Source of the DNA: Pseudomonas silvicola
GTDB lineage: Bacteria; Pseudomonadota; Gammaproteobacteria; Pseudomonadales; Pseudomonadaceae
DNA: 64,000 nt
Direction: 5' to 3'
NCBI RefSeq assembly: GCF_026651855.1
Contig: NZ_CP093280.1
Coordinates: 1,714,001 to 1,778,000, forward strand
Shown: one piece after another, positions 9,123-20,409 of the stretch
How positions within the stretch are numbered: position 1 is the first letter of the stretch
Layout: each line of letters starts with the position of its first letter
Program-made: the position numbers and the translations under genes
Notes under the pieces: generated by a model
What the model was told of the DNA's origin: nothing
The model's database searches: none
The model's input: the letters and a program-made list of their open reading frames with translations, nothing else

Positions 9123-10142
9123 ATGACTACCGCGCTAGACACAGCTGAATCCGTGCAAACCATGATCCCCGTGACCAACGTCACGCCGCCGCGGCCCAAG
9201 GTCGAAGCCGGTGTGAAGCTGCGTGGCGCCGAGAAAGTCGCACGTATTCCGGTGAAGATCATCCCCACCGAAGAACTGCCGAAGAAGCCCGACTGGATCC
9301 GCGTGCGCATCCCGGTTTCGCCGGAAGTCGATCGCATCAAGCAACTGCTGCGCAAGCACAAGCTGCACAGCGTCTGCGAAGAAGCGTCCTGCCCGAACCT
9401 GGGCGAGTGCTTCTCCGGTGGCACCGCTACCTTCATGATCATGGGCGATATCTGTACCCGTCGCTGCCCGTTCTGCGACGTCGGCCACGGCCGCCCGAAG
9501 GCGCTGGACGCCGATGAACCGATGAACCTGGCGGTCGCCATCGCCGACCTGCGCCTCAAGTACGTGGTCATCACCTCGGTGGACCGCGACGACCTGCGTG
9601 ACGGCGGTGCCCAGCACTTCGCCGACTGCCTGCGCGAAATTCGCAAGCTGTCGCCGGGCGTGCAACTGGAAACCCTGGTGCCGGACTACCGCGGCCGCAT
9701 GGACGTTGCCCTGGAAATCACCGCCAAAGAGCCGCCGGATGTCTTCAACCACAACCTGGAAACCGTGCCGCGCCTGTACAAGGCTGCGCGTCCGGGTTCG
9801 GACTACCAGTGGTCGCTGACCCTGTTGCAGAAGTTCAAGGAAATGGTGCCGCACGTGCCCACCAAGTCCGGCCTGATGCTGGGGCTGGGCGAGACCGACG
9901 AAGAAGTGATCGAAGTGATGCACCGCATGCGCGAGCACAACATCGACATGCTGACCCTGGGCCAGTACCTGCAGCCGTCGCGCAGCCACTTGCCGGTGCA
10001 GCGTTTCGTGCACCCGGACACCTTCGCCTGGTTCGCCGAGGAAGGCTACAAGATGGGCTTCAAGAACGTTGCCTCCGGCCCGCTGGTACGTTCTTCGTAC
10101 CACGCCGACCAGCAGGCGCACGAGGCCAAGATCAAGCTCTGA
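9123..10142 (+). CDS. lipA: Lipoyl synthase
   Basis: LipA is a radical-SAM enzyme that inserts two sulfurs into the protein-bound octanoyl chain. The 339-aa protein carries both iron-sulfur sites: the auxiliary cluster motif CX4CX5C in [14 protein letters not shown] and the radical-SAM CX3CX2C in [15 protein letters not shown]. The conserved RSSYHADQQ end (auxiliary-cluster serine) is also present. Its length is normal for proteobacterial LipA with an N-terminal extension. It is the last gene of the lipoate transcript, with a terminator-like hairpin following at 10160. Confidence 0.98.
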   Translation: MTTALDTAESVQTMIPVTNVTPPRPKVEAGVKLRGAEKVARIPVKIIPTEELPKKPDWIRVRIPVSPEVDRIKQLLRKHKLHSVCEEASCPNLGECFSGGTATFMIMGDICTRRCPFCDVGHGRPKALDADEPMNLAVAIADLRLKYVVITSVDRDDLRDGGAQHFADCLREIRKLSPGVQLETLVPDYRGRMDVALEITAKEPPDVFNHNLETVPRLYKAARPGSDYQWSLTLLQKFKEMVPHVPTKSGLMLGLGETDEEVIEVMHRMREHNIDMLTLGQYLQPSRSHLPVQRFVHPDTFAWFAEEGYKMGFKNVASGPLVRSSYHADQQAHEAKIKL

Positions 10143-10159
10143 TCCGCGCCTGAGGTACC

Positions 10160-10204
10160 GATGCCGGCCGCCAGTTCCCGCAACTGCCGCCGGCATCGTT
10201 GTTT
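10160..10204 (+). terminator. Rho-independent terminator after lipA
   Basis: A long stem starts 18 bases after the lipA stop: GATGCCGGC (10160-10168) pairs with GCCGGCATC (10189-10197), with an inner CAGTT/AACTG pairing and GTTGTTT after it. The position at the end of the lipoate operon fits a terminator. Confidence 0.65.
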
Positions 10205-10307
10205 CCGGGGTTTGTTCATGGGACGCACGGAGTTACGAGGCTATGCTGTTCTGTCATGGGGATCGCTCTACAGTAGGCATCTTCGATCAATGCAAGGAGC
10301 CTGACGA

Positions 10308-11240
10308 ATGAAACACACACCCACGCCCGCCGCTTTGCCGCGTCGCGTGCCCACCCAGGCGCAGATCGCCCTGATCGCGCCGGCCGGTCCCAAGGAATTC
10401 AGCGTAGAGGCCGCGCAGCGCTGGGTCAGCAGCCGGGGCCATGTGCTGAAGGTCTACCCGGGTGTGCTCGAACACCAGGGCTACCTGGCGGGCAGCGATG
10501 CCGTGCGCCTGCGCGACCTGCATGACGCCTTCGCCGACCCGGACATAGACGCCATCATCTGCTTGCGCGGTGGCTACGGCACGCCGCGGCTGCTGGATAA
10601 AATCGACTACGACCTGATCGCCCGGCACGCCAAGCCCTTCATCGGCTACAGCGACCTCACTGCCTTGCACCTGGCGTTTGCCCGCTACTGCAACTTCGTC
10701 ACCTTCCACGGGCCGATGCTCACCTCAGACCTGTTGGCCAACCGTCAGGCGCCCACTGAAGACTCCATGCGCCGCTTGTTGCGCGGGCAACTGCGCAAGG
10801 GTGACCTGCTGGCCCACCCCGTGGCGCACCCCTTGACCTGCATCGAGCATGGGGTAGCCAGCGGTCGGTTGACCGGGGGCAACCTGTCGATGATCTGCGC
10901 CACCTTGGCCACCGATTATGAAATCGACCTGCAAGGCGCCATCCTGTTTCTGGAGGACGTGGGTGAGCCTCTCTTCAGGGTCGATCGCCTGCTGACGCAG
11001 CTGCGCCTTGCCGGACGTTTCAAGGGCCTTCGCGGGGTATTGGTGGGGGATTTCGCCGGGCTGGATGTGCCACGGTTGACGCCATTGCTCAAGGAGATCT
11101 TCGAGCCAATGGGCATTCCAGTGCTGGCCGGTTGGCGCAGTGGCCATTGCGACCCGAACCTGACCCTGCCCCTGGGCGCCCAGGTGCGCCTGGACGCGGG
11201 GCAGAAGACCTTGATGCTGGAGCAGGATGTGGTCAGGTAA
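10308..11240 (+). CDS. ldcA: LD-carboxypeptidase (muramoyltetrapeptide carboxypeptidase)
   Basis: This is a cytoplasmic peptidase of family S66 that trims tetrapeptide to tripeptide during peptidoglycan recycling. The 310-aa protein shows IALIAPAGP at the N-terminus, the substrate segment CLRGGYGTPRLLDKIDYDLI, KPFIGYSDLTALHLA carrying the nucleophile serine, and the later GGNLSMICATLATDYEID plus a final GHCDPNLTLPLGA with the catalytic histidine. The ATG at 10308 has an AAGGAG site 10 bases upstream. It stands alone between lipA and a convergent transglycosylase gene. Confidence 0.92.
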   Translation: MKHTPTPAALPRRVPTQAQIALIAPAGPKEFSVEAAQRWVSSRGHVLKVYPGVLEHQGYLAGSDAVRLRDLHDAFADPDIDAIICLRGGYGTPRLLDKIDYDLIARHAKPFIGYSDLTALHLAFARYCNFVTFHGPMLTSDLLANRQAPTEDSMRRLLRGQLRKGDLLAHPVAHPLTCIEHGVASGRLTGGNLSMICATLATDYEIDLQGAILFLEDVGEPLFRVDRLLTQLRLAGRFKGLRGVLVGDFAGLDVPRLTPLLKEIFEPMGIPVLAGWRSGHCDPNLTLPLGAQVRLDAGQKTLMLEQDVVR

Positions 11241-11250
11241 TCGGTGTCGC

Positions 11251-11312
11251 CTGGCCCCACGTGATCGCCTGTGGGGCCGGGCGAAGCTCGGGAAGAGAGC
11301 GACCCTGTCTCA
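11251..11312. repeat. REP-type palindromic element, copy 1
   Basis: The intergenic space between the convergent ldcA and transglycosylase genes holds an inverted repeat (GGCCCCAC at 11253-11260 with GTGGGGCC at 11271-11278) that runs into GGGCGAAGCTCGGGAAGAG (from 11279) and AGCGAC. Nearly the same ~28-base core occurs at 18838-18866. This is the usual look of pseudomonad REP elements, which sit between genes and are moved by REP-associated transposases. No such transposase gene is in the window. Confidence 0.7.
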
Positions 11313-12632
11313 AGGCTGGCGCAGGCTATCCAGCAACTTGTGGTTGGCATACCCATCCGCCGGCCAGCCCAGCGACTGCTGAGCCAGGCGAATGGCCTTG
11401 CGGGTATTGGCGCCGATGATGCCGTCCGGGTTGCCTGCCTCATAACCCTTGGCCGTCAGCAGCGTTTGCAACTCGATACGCTCGGTACGGCTCAATGGCA
11501 GGTCATCGCGCGGCCAGTCACCCATCACGTAGCCACCCCCGTCGAAGCGCTGAGCCAGCAGGCTCACGGCCAGGGCATAGGACGACGAGTTGTTGTACTT
11601 GAGAATGGCGCGGAAGTTGTCCAGCACCAGGAACGCAGGGCCACGGTAACCCGCTGGCAGCAGCAGGGCGGCCGAAAGCTGCTCGCTACCGGCAGGCAAG
11701 CGCGTGCCAGCCGGCAGCTTCACGCCCATCTGCAGCCATTCGGCTACTGGCTTGCGCAGGGCACCATCGGCCTGGGCGTAATCGAAACCAGGCGCCAATT
11801 GCACTTCGAACCCCCAGGGCTGGCCACGCTGCCAGCCCGAACTTTGCAGGTAATGCGCGGTGGAGGCCAGGGCGTCTGGCGCGCTGTTCCAGATATCGCG
11901 ACGGCCATCGCCGTCGAAGTCCACGGCATGGGAGTTGTAAGTGGTGGGGATGAACTGGGTCTGGCCCATCGCGCCCGACCAGGAGCCCAGCATCGCCTCG
12001 GGCTGGATGTCACCGTTCTGCAGAATCTGCAGGGCAGCGATCAACTGGTCCTGGGCGAAGCTCTGGCGGCGGCCTTCGTACGCCAGGGTCGCCAGCGAGC
12101 GGATCACCGACTTGTCGCCCTGGAACTGGCCAAAGCTGCTCTCCATCCCCCACACCGCCACCAAGGCCTGGCGGTCTACGCCATAGCGCTGCTCGATGCG
12201 CTGCAGGTCATCGCCGTACTGGTTCATCAACGCCTGGCCTTTGCGAACGCGCACGGGCGAGATGGCGCCGTCCAGGTATTCCCACACCGGGCGGGTGAAC
12301 TCTGGCTGGCTGCGATCGGCCTTGACCACGCTCGGGTCCGGGGTGACGCCGGTGAAGGCGCGGTCGAACACGTCCGGGCGGATACCGGCCTGCAACGCCT
12401 GCTGGCGGAAGCCGTCTTCCCACTGGGTGAAGGTTTCGCTGGGCAGCATCACGCCATCGGCATCCACGGGGGCTGCGGTGGTCAGCGGGGCAACCGGCGA
12501 GGTCTTTTGCGCAGGGGTGGGCAGGGCATCGGCGGCAACCGTTGGCTTTTCAGCACAGGCGCCCAGCAGAACGAGGGTGGAGGCAGCGAGCAGATGACGC
12601 ATTTGCACACGCTGGAGACGACGAAGAGACAT
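11310..12632 (-). CDS. Lytic murein transglycosylase with C-terminal peptidoglycan-binding domain
   Basis: This 440-aa MltB-family lipoprotein begins with a signal ending in LVLLGACAEK (lipobox LGAC). The SLT_2 catalytic core runs from about residue 65 to 360, with the catalytic glutamate in VWGMESSFGQFQGD, then SLATLAYEGRR, MGQTQFIPTTY and AVDFDGDGRRDIWN. A PG_binding_1 repeat closes the protein (ELQTLLTAKGYEAGNPDGIIG). Relative to the mltB at 4759 it carries this extra wall-binding module. An internal Met at 12602 (MRHLLAASTLV) is an equally good start for the signal peptide. Its substrate preference among MltB paralogues cannot be read from the sequence. Confidence 0.93.
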   Translation of the reverse strand: MSLRRLQRVQMRHLLAASTLVLLGACAEKPTVAADALPTPAQKTSPVAPLTTAAPVDADGVMLPSETFTQWEDGFRQQALQAGIRPDVFDRAFTGVTPDPSVVKADRSQPEFTRPVWEYLDGAISPVRVRKGQALMNQYGDDLQRIEQRYGVDRQALVAVWGMESSFGQFQGDKSVIRSLATLAYEGRRQSFAQDQLIAALQILQNGDIQPEAMLGSWSGAMGQTQFIPTTYNSHAVDFDGDGRRDIWNSAPDALASTAHYLQSSGWQRGQPWGFEVQLAPGFDYAQADGALRKPVAEWLQMGVKLPAGTRLPAGSEQLSAALLLPAGYRGPAFLVLDNFRAILKYNNSSSYALAVSLLAQRFDGGGYVMGDWPRDDLPLSRTERIELQTLLTAKGYEAGNPDGIIGANTRKAIRLAQQSLGWPADGYANHKLLDSLRQP

Positions 12633-12727
12633 TCACAGGTCCAGGTATTTCAAGTCAGATGCGGACCATATCATGAGAGCGGGGGGCAAGGGGCAACGCG
12701 TAGGAAAGTTCGTGGTAAACGGTGTTT

Positions 12728-12880
12728 TCAGGCTGCCAGAAAAGGAGAAGCCTCCCAGTTTTTCGACTGGAAGGCTTCGCGTTGGTAGCTGCCCTTGCCC
12801 TTGGCGGGTCGTTCCTGGCGGCTGCGGAACAGGGGTTGGGCGACGATGGATTTGGCCTTGTTGGGGCGCTTTTTGCTCAT
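12728..12880 (-). CDS. arfA: Alternative ribosome-rescue factor A
   Basis: The 50-aa protein MSKKRPNKAKSIVAQPLF... is short, very basic and ends ...NWEASPFLAA. ArfA recruits RF2 to ribosomes stalled on non-stop mRNA as a backup to tmRNA. The N-terminal half with conserved basic residues and the KGKGSY motif is typical. In E. coli the gene is made as a non-stop message because an internal hairpin causes truncation. The same arrangement is visible here: a strong stem-loop at 12747-12778 lies within codons 36-46, with a U-rich stretch after it. The real active product is therefore probably shorter than the full frame. It sits between a transglycosylase gene and holA, all on the minus strand. Confidence 0.88.
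   Translation of the reverse strand: MSKKRPNKAKSIVAQPLFRSRQERPAKGKGSYQREAFQSKNWEASPFLAA
12747..12778 (-). promoter_or_regulatory. Stem-loop inside arfA, probable RNase III / termination site
   Basis: Bases 12747-12759 pair with 12766-12778 (13 positions, one C-A mismatch) around a 6-base loop. In the minus-strand mRNA the stem is followed by UCUCCUUUU-like sequence. The position within the last third of arfA matches the known design that yields truncated, tmRNA-sensitive arfA messages. Whether cleavage or termination does it here cannot be decided from sequence. Confidence 0.7.
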
Positions 12881-12958
12881 GACGGCACTCCTTGGTTGGA
12901 GCGCCGATCATACGCCGATCACGGTCACGCGCAATCTCTGTGGCCTTGGCAGGCCGGG

Positions 12959-13996
12959 CTATTGGGCAGGAAGTACGTTGCGCTGCCCGGCCATCAACAG
13001 CGACAGGCGCGACAGGCTGATCCACACCGAACCCTGGGCCTGGCCCTTGATCTGGGCGTCGATGTGCTGGGCGTCCTGCAGCAGTTCGCCCCAGCGCTTG
13101 GCCGAATGGCGTTGCAGGGCTTTGCTCATCAGCGGTTTGCGCTTGTCCCATACCGGCGGCTTGGCGCTGCTGAAGGCTTTGTCCAGCGGCGTGCCCTGGC
13201 TGTATTGCAGGGCAATGCTGGCCAGGGTGCGCAACTCACGTGCCAGGGCCCAGAGAATCACCGGTGGCTCCACGCCCTCGCCGCGCAAGCCCTCGAGCAT
13301 GCGCAAGGCGTGGGCCGCTTCGCCGTTGAGTACCGCGTCAACCAGGCCGAATACGTCGAAGCGTGCACTGTCGGCCACCGCCGACTGCACCGTTTCCAGG
13401 GTGACCTGGTTGTTCTCGGCCAGCAGCTTGAGTTTCTCGATTTCCTGGGCGGCCGCCAACAGGTTGCCCTCCACCCGCGCAGCAATCAGCTCAACGGCAT
13501 CTTGCTGCGCCGCGAGCCCGGCCTGGGACAGGCGCTGGCGAATCCATTGCGGCAGCTGGTTGGCGTCCACCGGCCAGATCTGCACGAACTGCGTCTGCTG
13601 GCCGTCGATCAGGGCCTTGCCCCATTTGGTCTTCTGCGCGCTGCCATCAAGCTTGGGCAGGCTGATCAGCAGCAGGGTGTCTTCGGCCGGGCGGTTGCAG
13701 TACTCGATCAACGCCGCGGCGCCCTTGTCGCCAGGCTTGCCCGAGGGCAGGCGAAGTTCCAGCAGGCGTCTTTGGGCGAACAGCGACAGGCTGGCACCGG
13801 CCTGCAGCAGGGTGCCCCAATCGAAGTTGGCGTCGGCGCTGAAGACCTGGCGTTCATCGAAACCTTGGGCGCGAGCTGCGCTGCGCACGGCATCGGCGGC
13901 TTCCTGGCACAGCAACGGGTCGTCGCCGCTGATCACGTAGATCGGCGCCAGGCTGCCTTGCAGGTGTTTGTTGAGTTGGGCGGGGGTCAGTTTCAT
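12959..13996 (-). CDS. holA: DNA polymerase III subunit delta
   Basis: HolA is the clamp-loader wrench that opens the beta clamp. The 345-aa protein MKLTPAQLNKHLQGSLAPIY has IYVISGDDPLLCQEA at the N-terminus, typical of delta, followed by an AAA+-like domain lacking a functional Walker A (as expected for delta), a central LRLPSGKPGDKG segment, and the C-terminal helical collar. The length matches gammaproteobacterial HolA (about 340-345 aa). The start is ATG at 13994-13996; longer upstream frame is lptE tail sequence. It lies just downstream of lptE, as in most gammaproteobacteria. Confidence 0.95.
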   Translation of the reverse strand: MKLTPAQLNKHLQGSLAPIYVISGDDPLLCQEAADAVRSAARAQGFDERQVFSADANFDWGTLLQAGASLSLFAQRRLLELRLPSGKPGDKGAAALIEYCNRPAEDTLLLISLPKLDGSAQKTKWGKALIDGQQTQFVQIWPVDANQLPQWIRQRLSQAGLAAQQDAVELIAARVEGNLLAAAQEIEKLKLLAENNQVTLETVQSAVADSARFDVFGLVDAVLNGEAAHALRMLEGLRGEGVEPPVILWALARELRTLASIALQYSQGTPLDKAFSSAKPPVWDKRKPLMSKALQRHSAKRWGELLQDAQHIDAQIKGQAQGSVWISLSRLSLLMAGQRNVLPAQ

Positions 13997-14036
13997 GGTG
14001 ATGAAAGAAGGGGCGCCTGAGCGCCCCGTTCCTCTT

Positions 14037-14642
14037 TTACTTCGAAGGGATCTGGATCGGCGACTGTTGCGGCGTCGCGTCACGGATACGCTGGGCTTCG
14101 GCTTCCTGCTCGGCCAGGGCCTTGGCCTTGGCGTCAGCATCGGCCTGGAGCGTGTCCAGCTGCTGCGGGGTGATCTGCTGCAGGCGCAGCATCAGGCGCT
14201 GGATAACTTCGCGGCGGATTTCCTCGCGAGTCTCCTGGGCCACCTGGTCGGAACCTGCCAGGTTGTTGCCGTCCTGGGTGTAGGTCTTGTCGACGATGAT
14301 CTTGTCGCTGAGCAGGTTCAGGTTTTCGTGGCCGACAATGTCGTAGCTCAGGGTAGTGGTCAGCTCGTACTCAGCCGAGCGCGTACCGCTGGAGTAGCTG
14401 GCCGAACGCTGCTGCTCGTCCTCTCGGCTCAGCACCAGCTTGTATGGTGCGCCGTCATAGACTTTCACGCCGCTGGCACTGATTTGCTTGCGCAACTGGG
14501 TAACGGTGGGGCCGTAGGCATCGCGGGCGGTGACGTTCAGTTCTTTGAGCGCCAGTTGGCTGGTGCCGGTGCCGCGCAACTGGAAACCGCAGGCGCCCAG
14601 CAGCACGGCCAGGCCCATAACCAGTAGATTGCGTTTGATCAT
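14037..14642 (-). CDS. lptE: LPS-assembly lipoprotein LptE
   Basis: LptE plugs the LptD barrel and helps place lipopolysaccharide in the outer leaflet. The 201-aa protein starts MIKRNLLVMGLAVLLGACGF, an ideal lipoprotein signal with lipobox LGAC. Next comes FQLRGTG, the conserved LptE N-terminus, then a SLyB-like alternating alpha/beta body. The tail is rich in A, E and Q (ADADAKAKALAEQEAEAQR), a helical extension common in pseudomonads. leuS lies 72 bases upstream and holA 40 bases downstream on the same strand, the classic leuS-lptE-holA operon. Confidence 0.95.
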   Translation of the reverse strand: MIKRNLLVMGLAVLLGACGFQLRGTGTSQLALKELNVTARDAYGPTVTQLRKQISASGVKVYDGAPYKLVLSREDEQQRSASYSSGTRSAEYELTTTLSYDIVGHENLNLLSDKIIVDKTYTQDGNNLAGSDQVAQETREEIRREVIQRLMLRLQQITPQQLDTLQADADAKAKALAEQEAEAQRIRDATPQQSPIQIPSK

Positions 14643-14714
14643 CTTGATGCTCCCTAGAAACCTTGTGGGCCGACTCTGTAAAGGGCGCCCGGCGAACCGG
14701 GCGCGCTGATCCGA

Positions 14715-17453
<2,739 letters not shown>

Positions 17454-17594
17454 TCAATGCATGCGGCCCAGGCCCGCCCGAATGTCAGCAAACGCCCGCA
17501 GGCGTTGGCCGTTGGTCGCGGCGGCGGGCCGGTTTCGCCTGCGCCGCTAAGCTCATCAATGGGGAACGTGTTTTATTTTCAATGAGGTGAACGG

Positions 17595-17918
17595 ATGGTT
17601 GAGTCACATGTTAAAGGGATGAAGCCGGAGCTGTTTGAACGTTTGATCGATCGCCTCGGCCTGGCCCTGGATGTCGCCAGGACCTCGTTACGTTTGCGCA
17701 ACGAAGCCCCTGCCGAACTCGAGCTGCGCGGCCTGAGCCGTGCCGAGGTTGAGCTGATCAATGCCTACCTGGACACCATGCCCGTGGGCGTGCATGCCGG
17801 TGCGGTGGTTCGCGACCCCCGGGAAGCCGTGCCGCCGGCCAGCAATAATGTAGTGTGGATCAAGGACAAGGCACCGAAACGGCCCGCCAGCAAAGCCCGG
17901 TCGATGCAGTTCAAGTAA
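17595..17918 (+). CDS. Conserved small protein of unknown function
   Basis: I do not recognise this 107-aa protein. It starts MVESHVKGMKPELFERLIDR with a good GAGGTGA ribosome binding site ten bases upstream. The N-terminal half looks helical and amphipathic. A middle segment, LELRGLSRAEVELINAYLD, resembles a short helical hairpin. The last 25 residues are basic (KDKAPKRPASKARSMQFK). It has no signal peptide or membrane span. It is divergent from leuS and upstream of the ElyC-type gene, with a 97-base gap. Codon use matches its neighbours, so it is likely a real gene, possibly a nucleic-acid or ribosome-associated protein (guess only). Confidence 0.7.
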   Translation: MVESHVKGMKPELFERLIDRLGLALDVARTSLRLRNEAPAELELRGLSRAEVELINAYLDTMPVGVHAGAVVRDPREAVPPASNNVVWIKDKAPKRPASKARSMQFK

Positions 17919-18015
17919 GTGTCGAGGTGATGCACCTTCCTGCACGCCCCCGGCACATTCATATTGTTGTGTCCCGTTGTTACCCTTAGGCTTCGAGCAT
18001 CCATGGAGATGCTCG

Positions 18016-18780
18016 ATGCCTTTTCGTTACTTCATCAAACAGTTGCTGTTGCCCCCGGGCATTCTTTTCATCTTCCTTCTGCTGGCCTGGTGGCTGCGGC
18101 GTTCACGGCCGCGGCTGGCGTGTGCCTGTTTCGTGGTGGGGCTTGGCGGCCTCTGGTTGATGAGCATGCCCAAGGTGGTGCAACTGGCAGCCCATGCACT
18201 GGAGCAGGAGCCCGCGCTGACCGCCGCGCAGTGGCCGCGGTTGGCCCAGCGTGCCGATGCCATCGTGGTTCTGGGCGCAGGGCGCGAGCGTGGTGACCCG
18301 GCCTGGGGCGGCGAAGACCAGCCCACGGGCGTCAACCTGGAACGTGTGCGCTATGCCGCCCGGCTCGCCAAGGCTTCCGGGCTGCCGGTGCTGACCTCCG
18401 GTGGCCTGCATTATGGTTCGCCGCCCAGCGAGGCCTACATCATGGCCACTTCATTGCAGGATGACTTCGGTGTGGCGACCCGCTGGCAGGAAGGCGCCAG
18501 CCGCACCACCTGGGAAAACGCCACCCTGAGTGCCGACATCCTCAAGGCCCAGGGCATTCATCGCGTCGTGGTGGTGACCCAGGCCTGGCACATGCCGCGG
18601 GCGCGCTGGAGCTTCGAGCATGCGGGGCTGGAAGTGGTGAGTGCGCCGGTTGGCTTTCTGGGCATCGACAATGCCCGGGCGTTGGGAGGGTGGATGCCGG
18701 AAGGCAAGGCCTTCTGGCAAAGTGGGCAGTTGTTGAATGAGGCAGTGGGGTTGGTTGGGTATCGTCTGTTCTATCGGTGA
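18016..18780 (+). CDS. ElyC/SanA/YdcF family inner-membrane protein (DUF218)
   Basis: This 254-aa protein has two N-terminal membrane helices (about residues 8-28 and 34-52) and a periplasmic DUF218 domain: ADAIVVLGAGRERGDP, RVRYAARLAKASGLPVLTSGG, ASRTTWENATLSADIL and VVVTQAWHMPRARWSFE are the standard blocks. The size and topology are those of ElyC (YcbC), which in E. coli affects lipid-carrier use and envelope integrity. The exact reaction is unknown. ATG at 18016 follows GGAG at 18005-18008. It is followed by a large REP palindrome. Confidence 0.88.
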   Translation: MPFRYFIKQLLLPPGILFIFLLLAWWLRRSRPRLACACFVVGLGGLWLMSMPKVVQLAAHALEQEPALTAAQWPRLAQRADAIVVLGAGRERGDPAWGGEDQPTGVNLERVRYAARLAKASGLPVLTSGGLHYGSPPSEAYIMATSLQDDFGVATRWQEGASRTTWENATLSADILKAQGIHRVVVVTQAWHMPRARWSFEHAGLEVVSAPVGFLGIDNARALGGWMPEGKAFWQSGQLLNEAVGLVGYRLFYR

Positions 18781-18793
18781 TGGGCGTGCCTGT

Positions 18794-18866
18794 TTTCCGA
18801 GCTTCGCCCGGCCCTGCGAGGGACTGTGTAACCGCAGGGCCGGGCGAAGCTCGGAAAGAGAGCGAC
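18794..18866. repeat. REP-type element, copy 2, with 25-bp perfect inverted repeat
   Basis: Bases 18794-18818 (TTTCCGAGCTTCGCCCGG...) are an exact inverted copy of 18833-18857, with a 14-base loop. The right arm continues as AAGAGAGCGAC. The core GGGCCGGGCGAAGCTCGG plus AAGAGAGCGAC is shared with copy 1 at 11251. It lies between the convergent elyC-type and lnt genes and can also act as a bidirectional terminator or 3'-end stabiliser. Confidence 0.8.
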
Positions 18867-18872
18867 GCCGAT

Positions 18873-20390
18873 CTAGACTGTCCTCGCAACCCGCCCAGCC
18901 AGCAGCGCCCAGCCAAACAGCACCAGGCACAGCATGATCAGCGGCCACGAGCGCCACTGCAGGTACGGTGTGAGCTGATGCATCGGCACCACCTCGCCAT
19001 ACAGAATGCCTTTCTGGAACTGCGGAATCTGCTCGGTGATTTCCCCATAGGGGTTGATCAGCGCCGTGACGCCGTTGTTGGTGGCACGAATCATCCAGCG
19101 GCCAGCCTCCAGCGCACGCATCTGCGCCATCTGCAAGTGCTGCAGCGGGCCGATGGAGGTGCCGAACCAGGTGTCGTTGCTGATGGTCAGCAGCAGGTCG
19201 CTACGTGCCGCCTCGCCAGCGGCAAACTCCGGGTACACCACTTCATAGCAGATGAAAGGCGCGATTTCGTAGCCCTTCGCCTGCAGCAGCGCCTGGTCGG
19301 CGGGGCCGCGGGCGAAGTCCGACATCGGCAGGTCGAAGAAGGCGATCAGGCCGCGCAGGACATCCTGCAGGGGCACGTATTCGCCAAACGGCACCAGTTT
19401 CTGCTTCAGGTAGGTGCCGTCGCCCTGGCCCGTCACGGTGATGCCGTTGAAGTACTTCTTCTCGTGACGCACCAGCTGGCGGATCGGCACGCCAGTGATC
19501 AGCGCCGAATTCCGGCTGCTGGCGAAGTTGCCCATCATGTCCAGGTAGCCCTGGGCATTGTCCATCAGGATCGGCACCGCGGTTTCCGGCCAGATGATCA
19601 GGTCGGTACGCTTGGCGGTGAAGGTCATGTCACGGTATAGCGCCAATTGTGCATCGACCTGGGCTGGGTCCCATTTCATTTCCTGTTCGATGTTGCCCTG
19701 TACCGCTGCCACGCTCAGGGGCTGGCCCAAGGGCTCGGTCCAGGCATGGTGCTTGAGGCCCTGGCCGATGATCCAGGGGCCGGCCAGCAGCGCCAGCGCC
19801 CCGGCGAGGGCACCCTTGCGCTGGCGCAGGCGGTGGAGGTTGCACAGCAGCGCTGCGCTCAGTGCCAGCACGAACGAGACCAGCCACAGGCCGCCGACCG
19901 GCGCCAGCCCGGCCAGTGGCGCGTCGAGCTGGCTGTAACCGGCGTAGAGCCAGGGGAAACCGGTAAGGAACCAGCCGCGGAAGGCCTCCTGGGCCACCCA
20001 CAGTGCACCGAAGGCCAGGGCATCGGCCAGCGGCGCCTCGTTGCGGCGCAGCCACCGCGCCCACAGCCAGGCAGGCAGGGCGAAGAACAGCGCCACGGCC
20101 ATGCTGAACAGCAACATGAGGAAGCCGGCCAGCAGTACCGAGGCACCACCGAAGTTGTGGATGCTGACGTAGATCCAGCTGGTGCCGGCGCCGAACAGGC
20201 CGAAGCCATAGCACCAGCCGCGCCCGGCTGCCTGACGCGGGCTCAGCCCGCGCAGGCCCAGGTACAGCAGCGCCAGTGACAGCAGCGACAGCGGCCAGAT
20301 ATCGAATGGCGCCAGGGCCAGAGGGGTCAGTGCACCGGCCGCCACGGCCAGCAGGTTACCGGGCCAGCCGGGGCGGGTGATCCAGCGCAT
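18873..20390 (-). CDS. lnt: Apolipoprotein N-acyltransferase
   Basis: Lnt adds the third acyl chain to lipoproteins at the inner membrane. The 505-aa protein has six or so N-terminal membrane segments followed by a periplasmic nitrilase-like domain. The catalytic E-K-C triad is visible as IIWPETAVP, LKQKLVPFGEYVP and APFICYEVVYP. A final membrane helix ends in LVLFGWALLAG. It is 19 bases downstream of corC on the same strand, the usual ybeZ-ybeY-corC-lnt order. Confidence 0.97.
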   Translation of the reverse strand: MRWITRPGWPGNLLAVAAGALTPLALAPFDIWPLSLLSLALLYLGLRGLSPRQAAGRGWCYGFGLFGAGTSWIYVSIHNFGGASVLLAGFLMLLFSMAVALFFALPAWLWARWLRRNEAPLADALAFGALWVAQEAFRGWFLTGFPWLYAGYSQLDAPLAGLAPVGGLWLVSFVLALSAALLCNLHRLRQRKGALAGALALLAGPWIIGQGLKHHAWTEPLGQPLSVAAVQGNIEQEMKWDPAQVDAQLALYRDMTFTAKRTDLIIWPETAVPILMDNAQGYLDMMGNFASSRNSALITGVPIRQLVRHEKKYFNGITVTGQGDGTYLKQKLVPFGEYVPLQDVLRGLIAFFDLPMSDFARGPADQALLQAKGYEIAPFICYEVVYPEFAAGEAARSDLLLTISNDTWFGTSIGPLQHLQMAQMRALEAGRWMIRATNNGVTALINPYGEITEQIPQFQKGILYGEVVPMHQLTPYLQWRSWPLIMLCLVLFGWALLAGRVARTV

Positions 20391-20409
20391 TGTGATCCTT
20401 AATGCGTTT

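Noticed and set aside
12633..13151. A 172-codon minus-strand frame overlapping arfA and the start of the holA downstream region
   Set aside because: It covers arfA in another frame. The 50-codon arfA reading has family-typical sequence and the internal hairpin, while this one has neither similarity nor a ribosome binding site.
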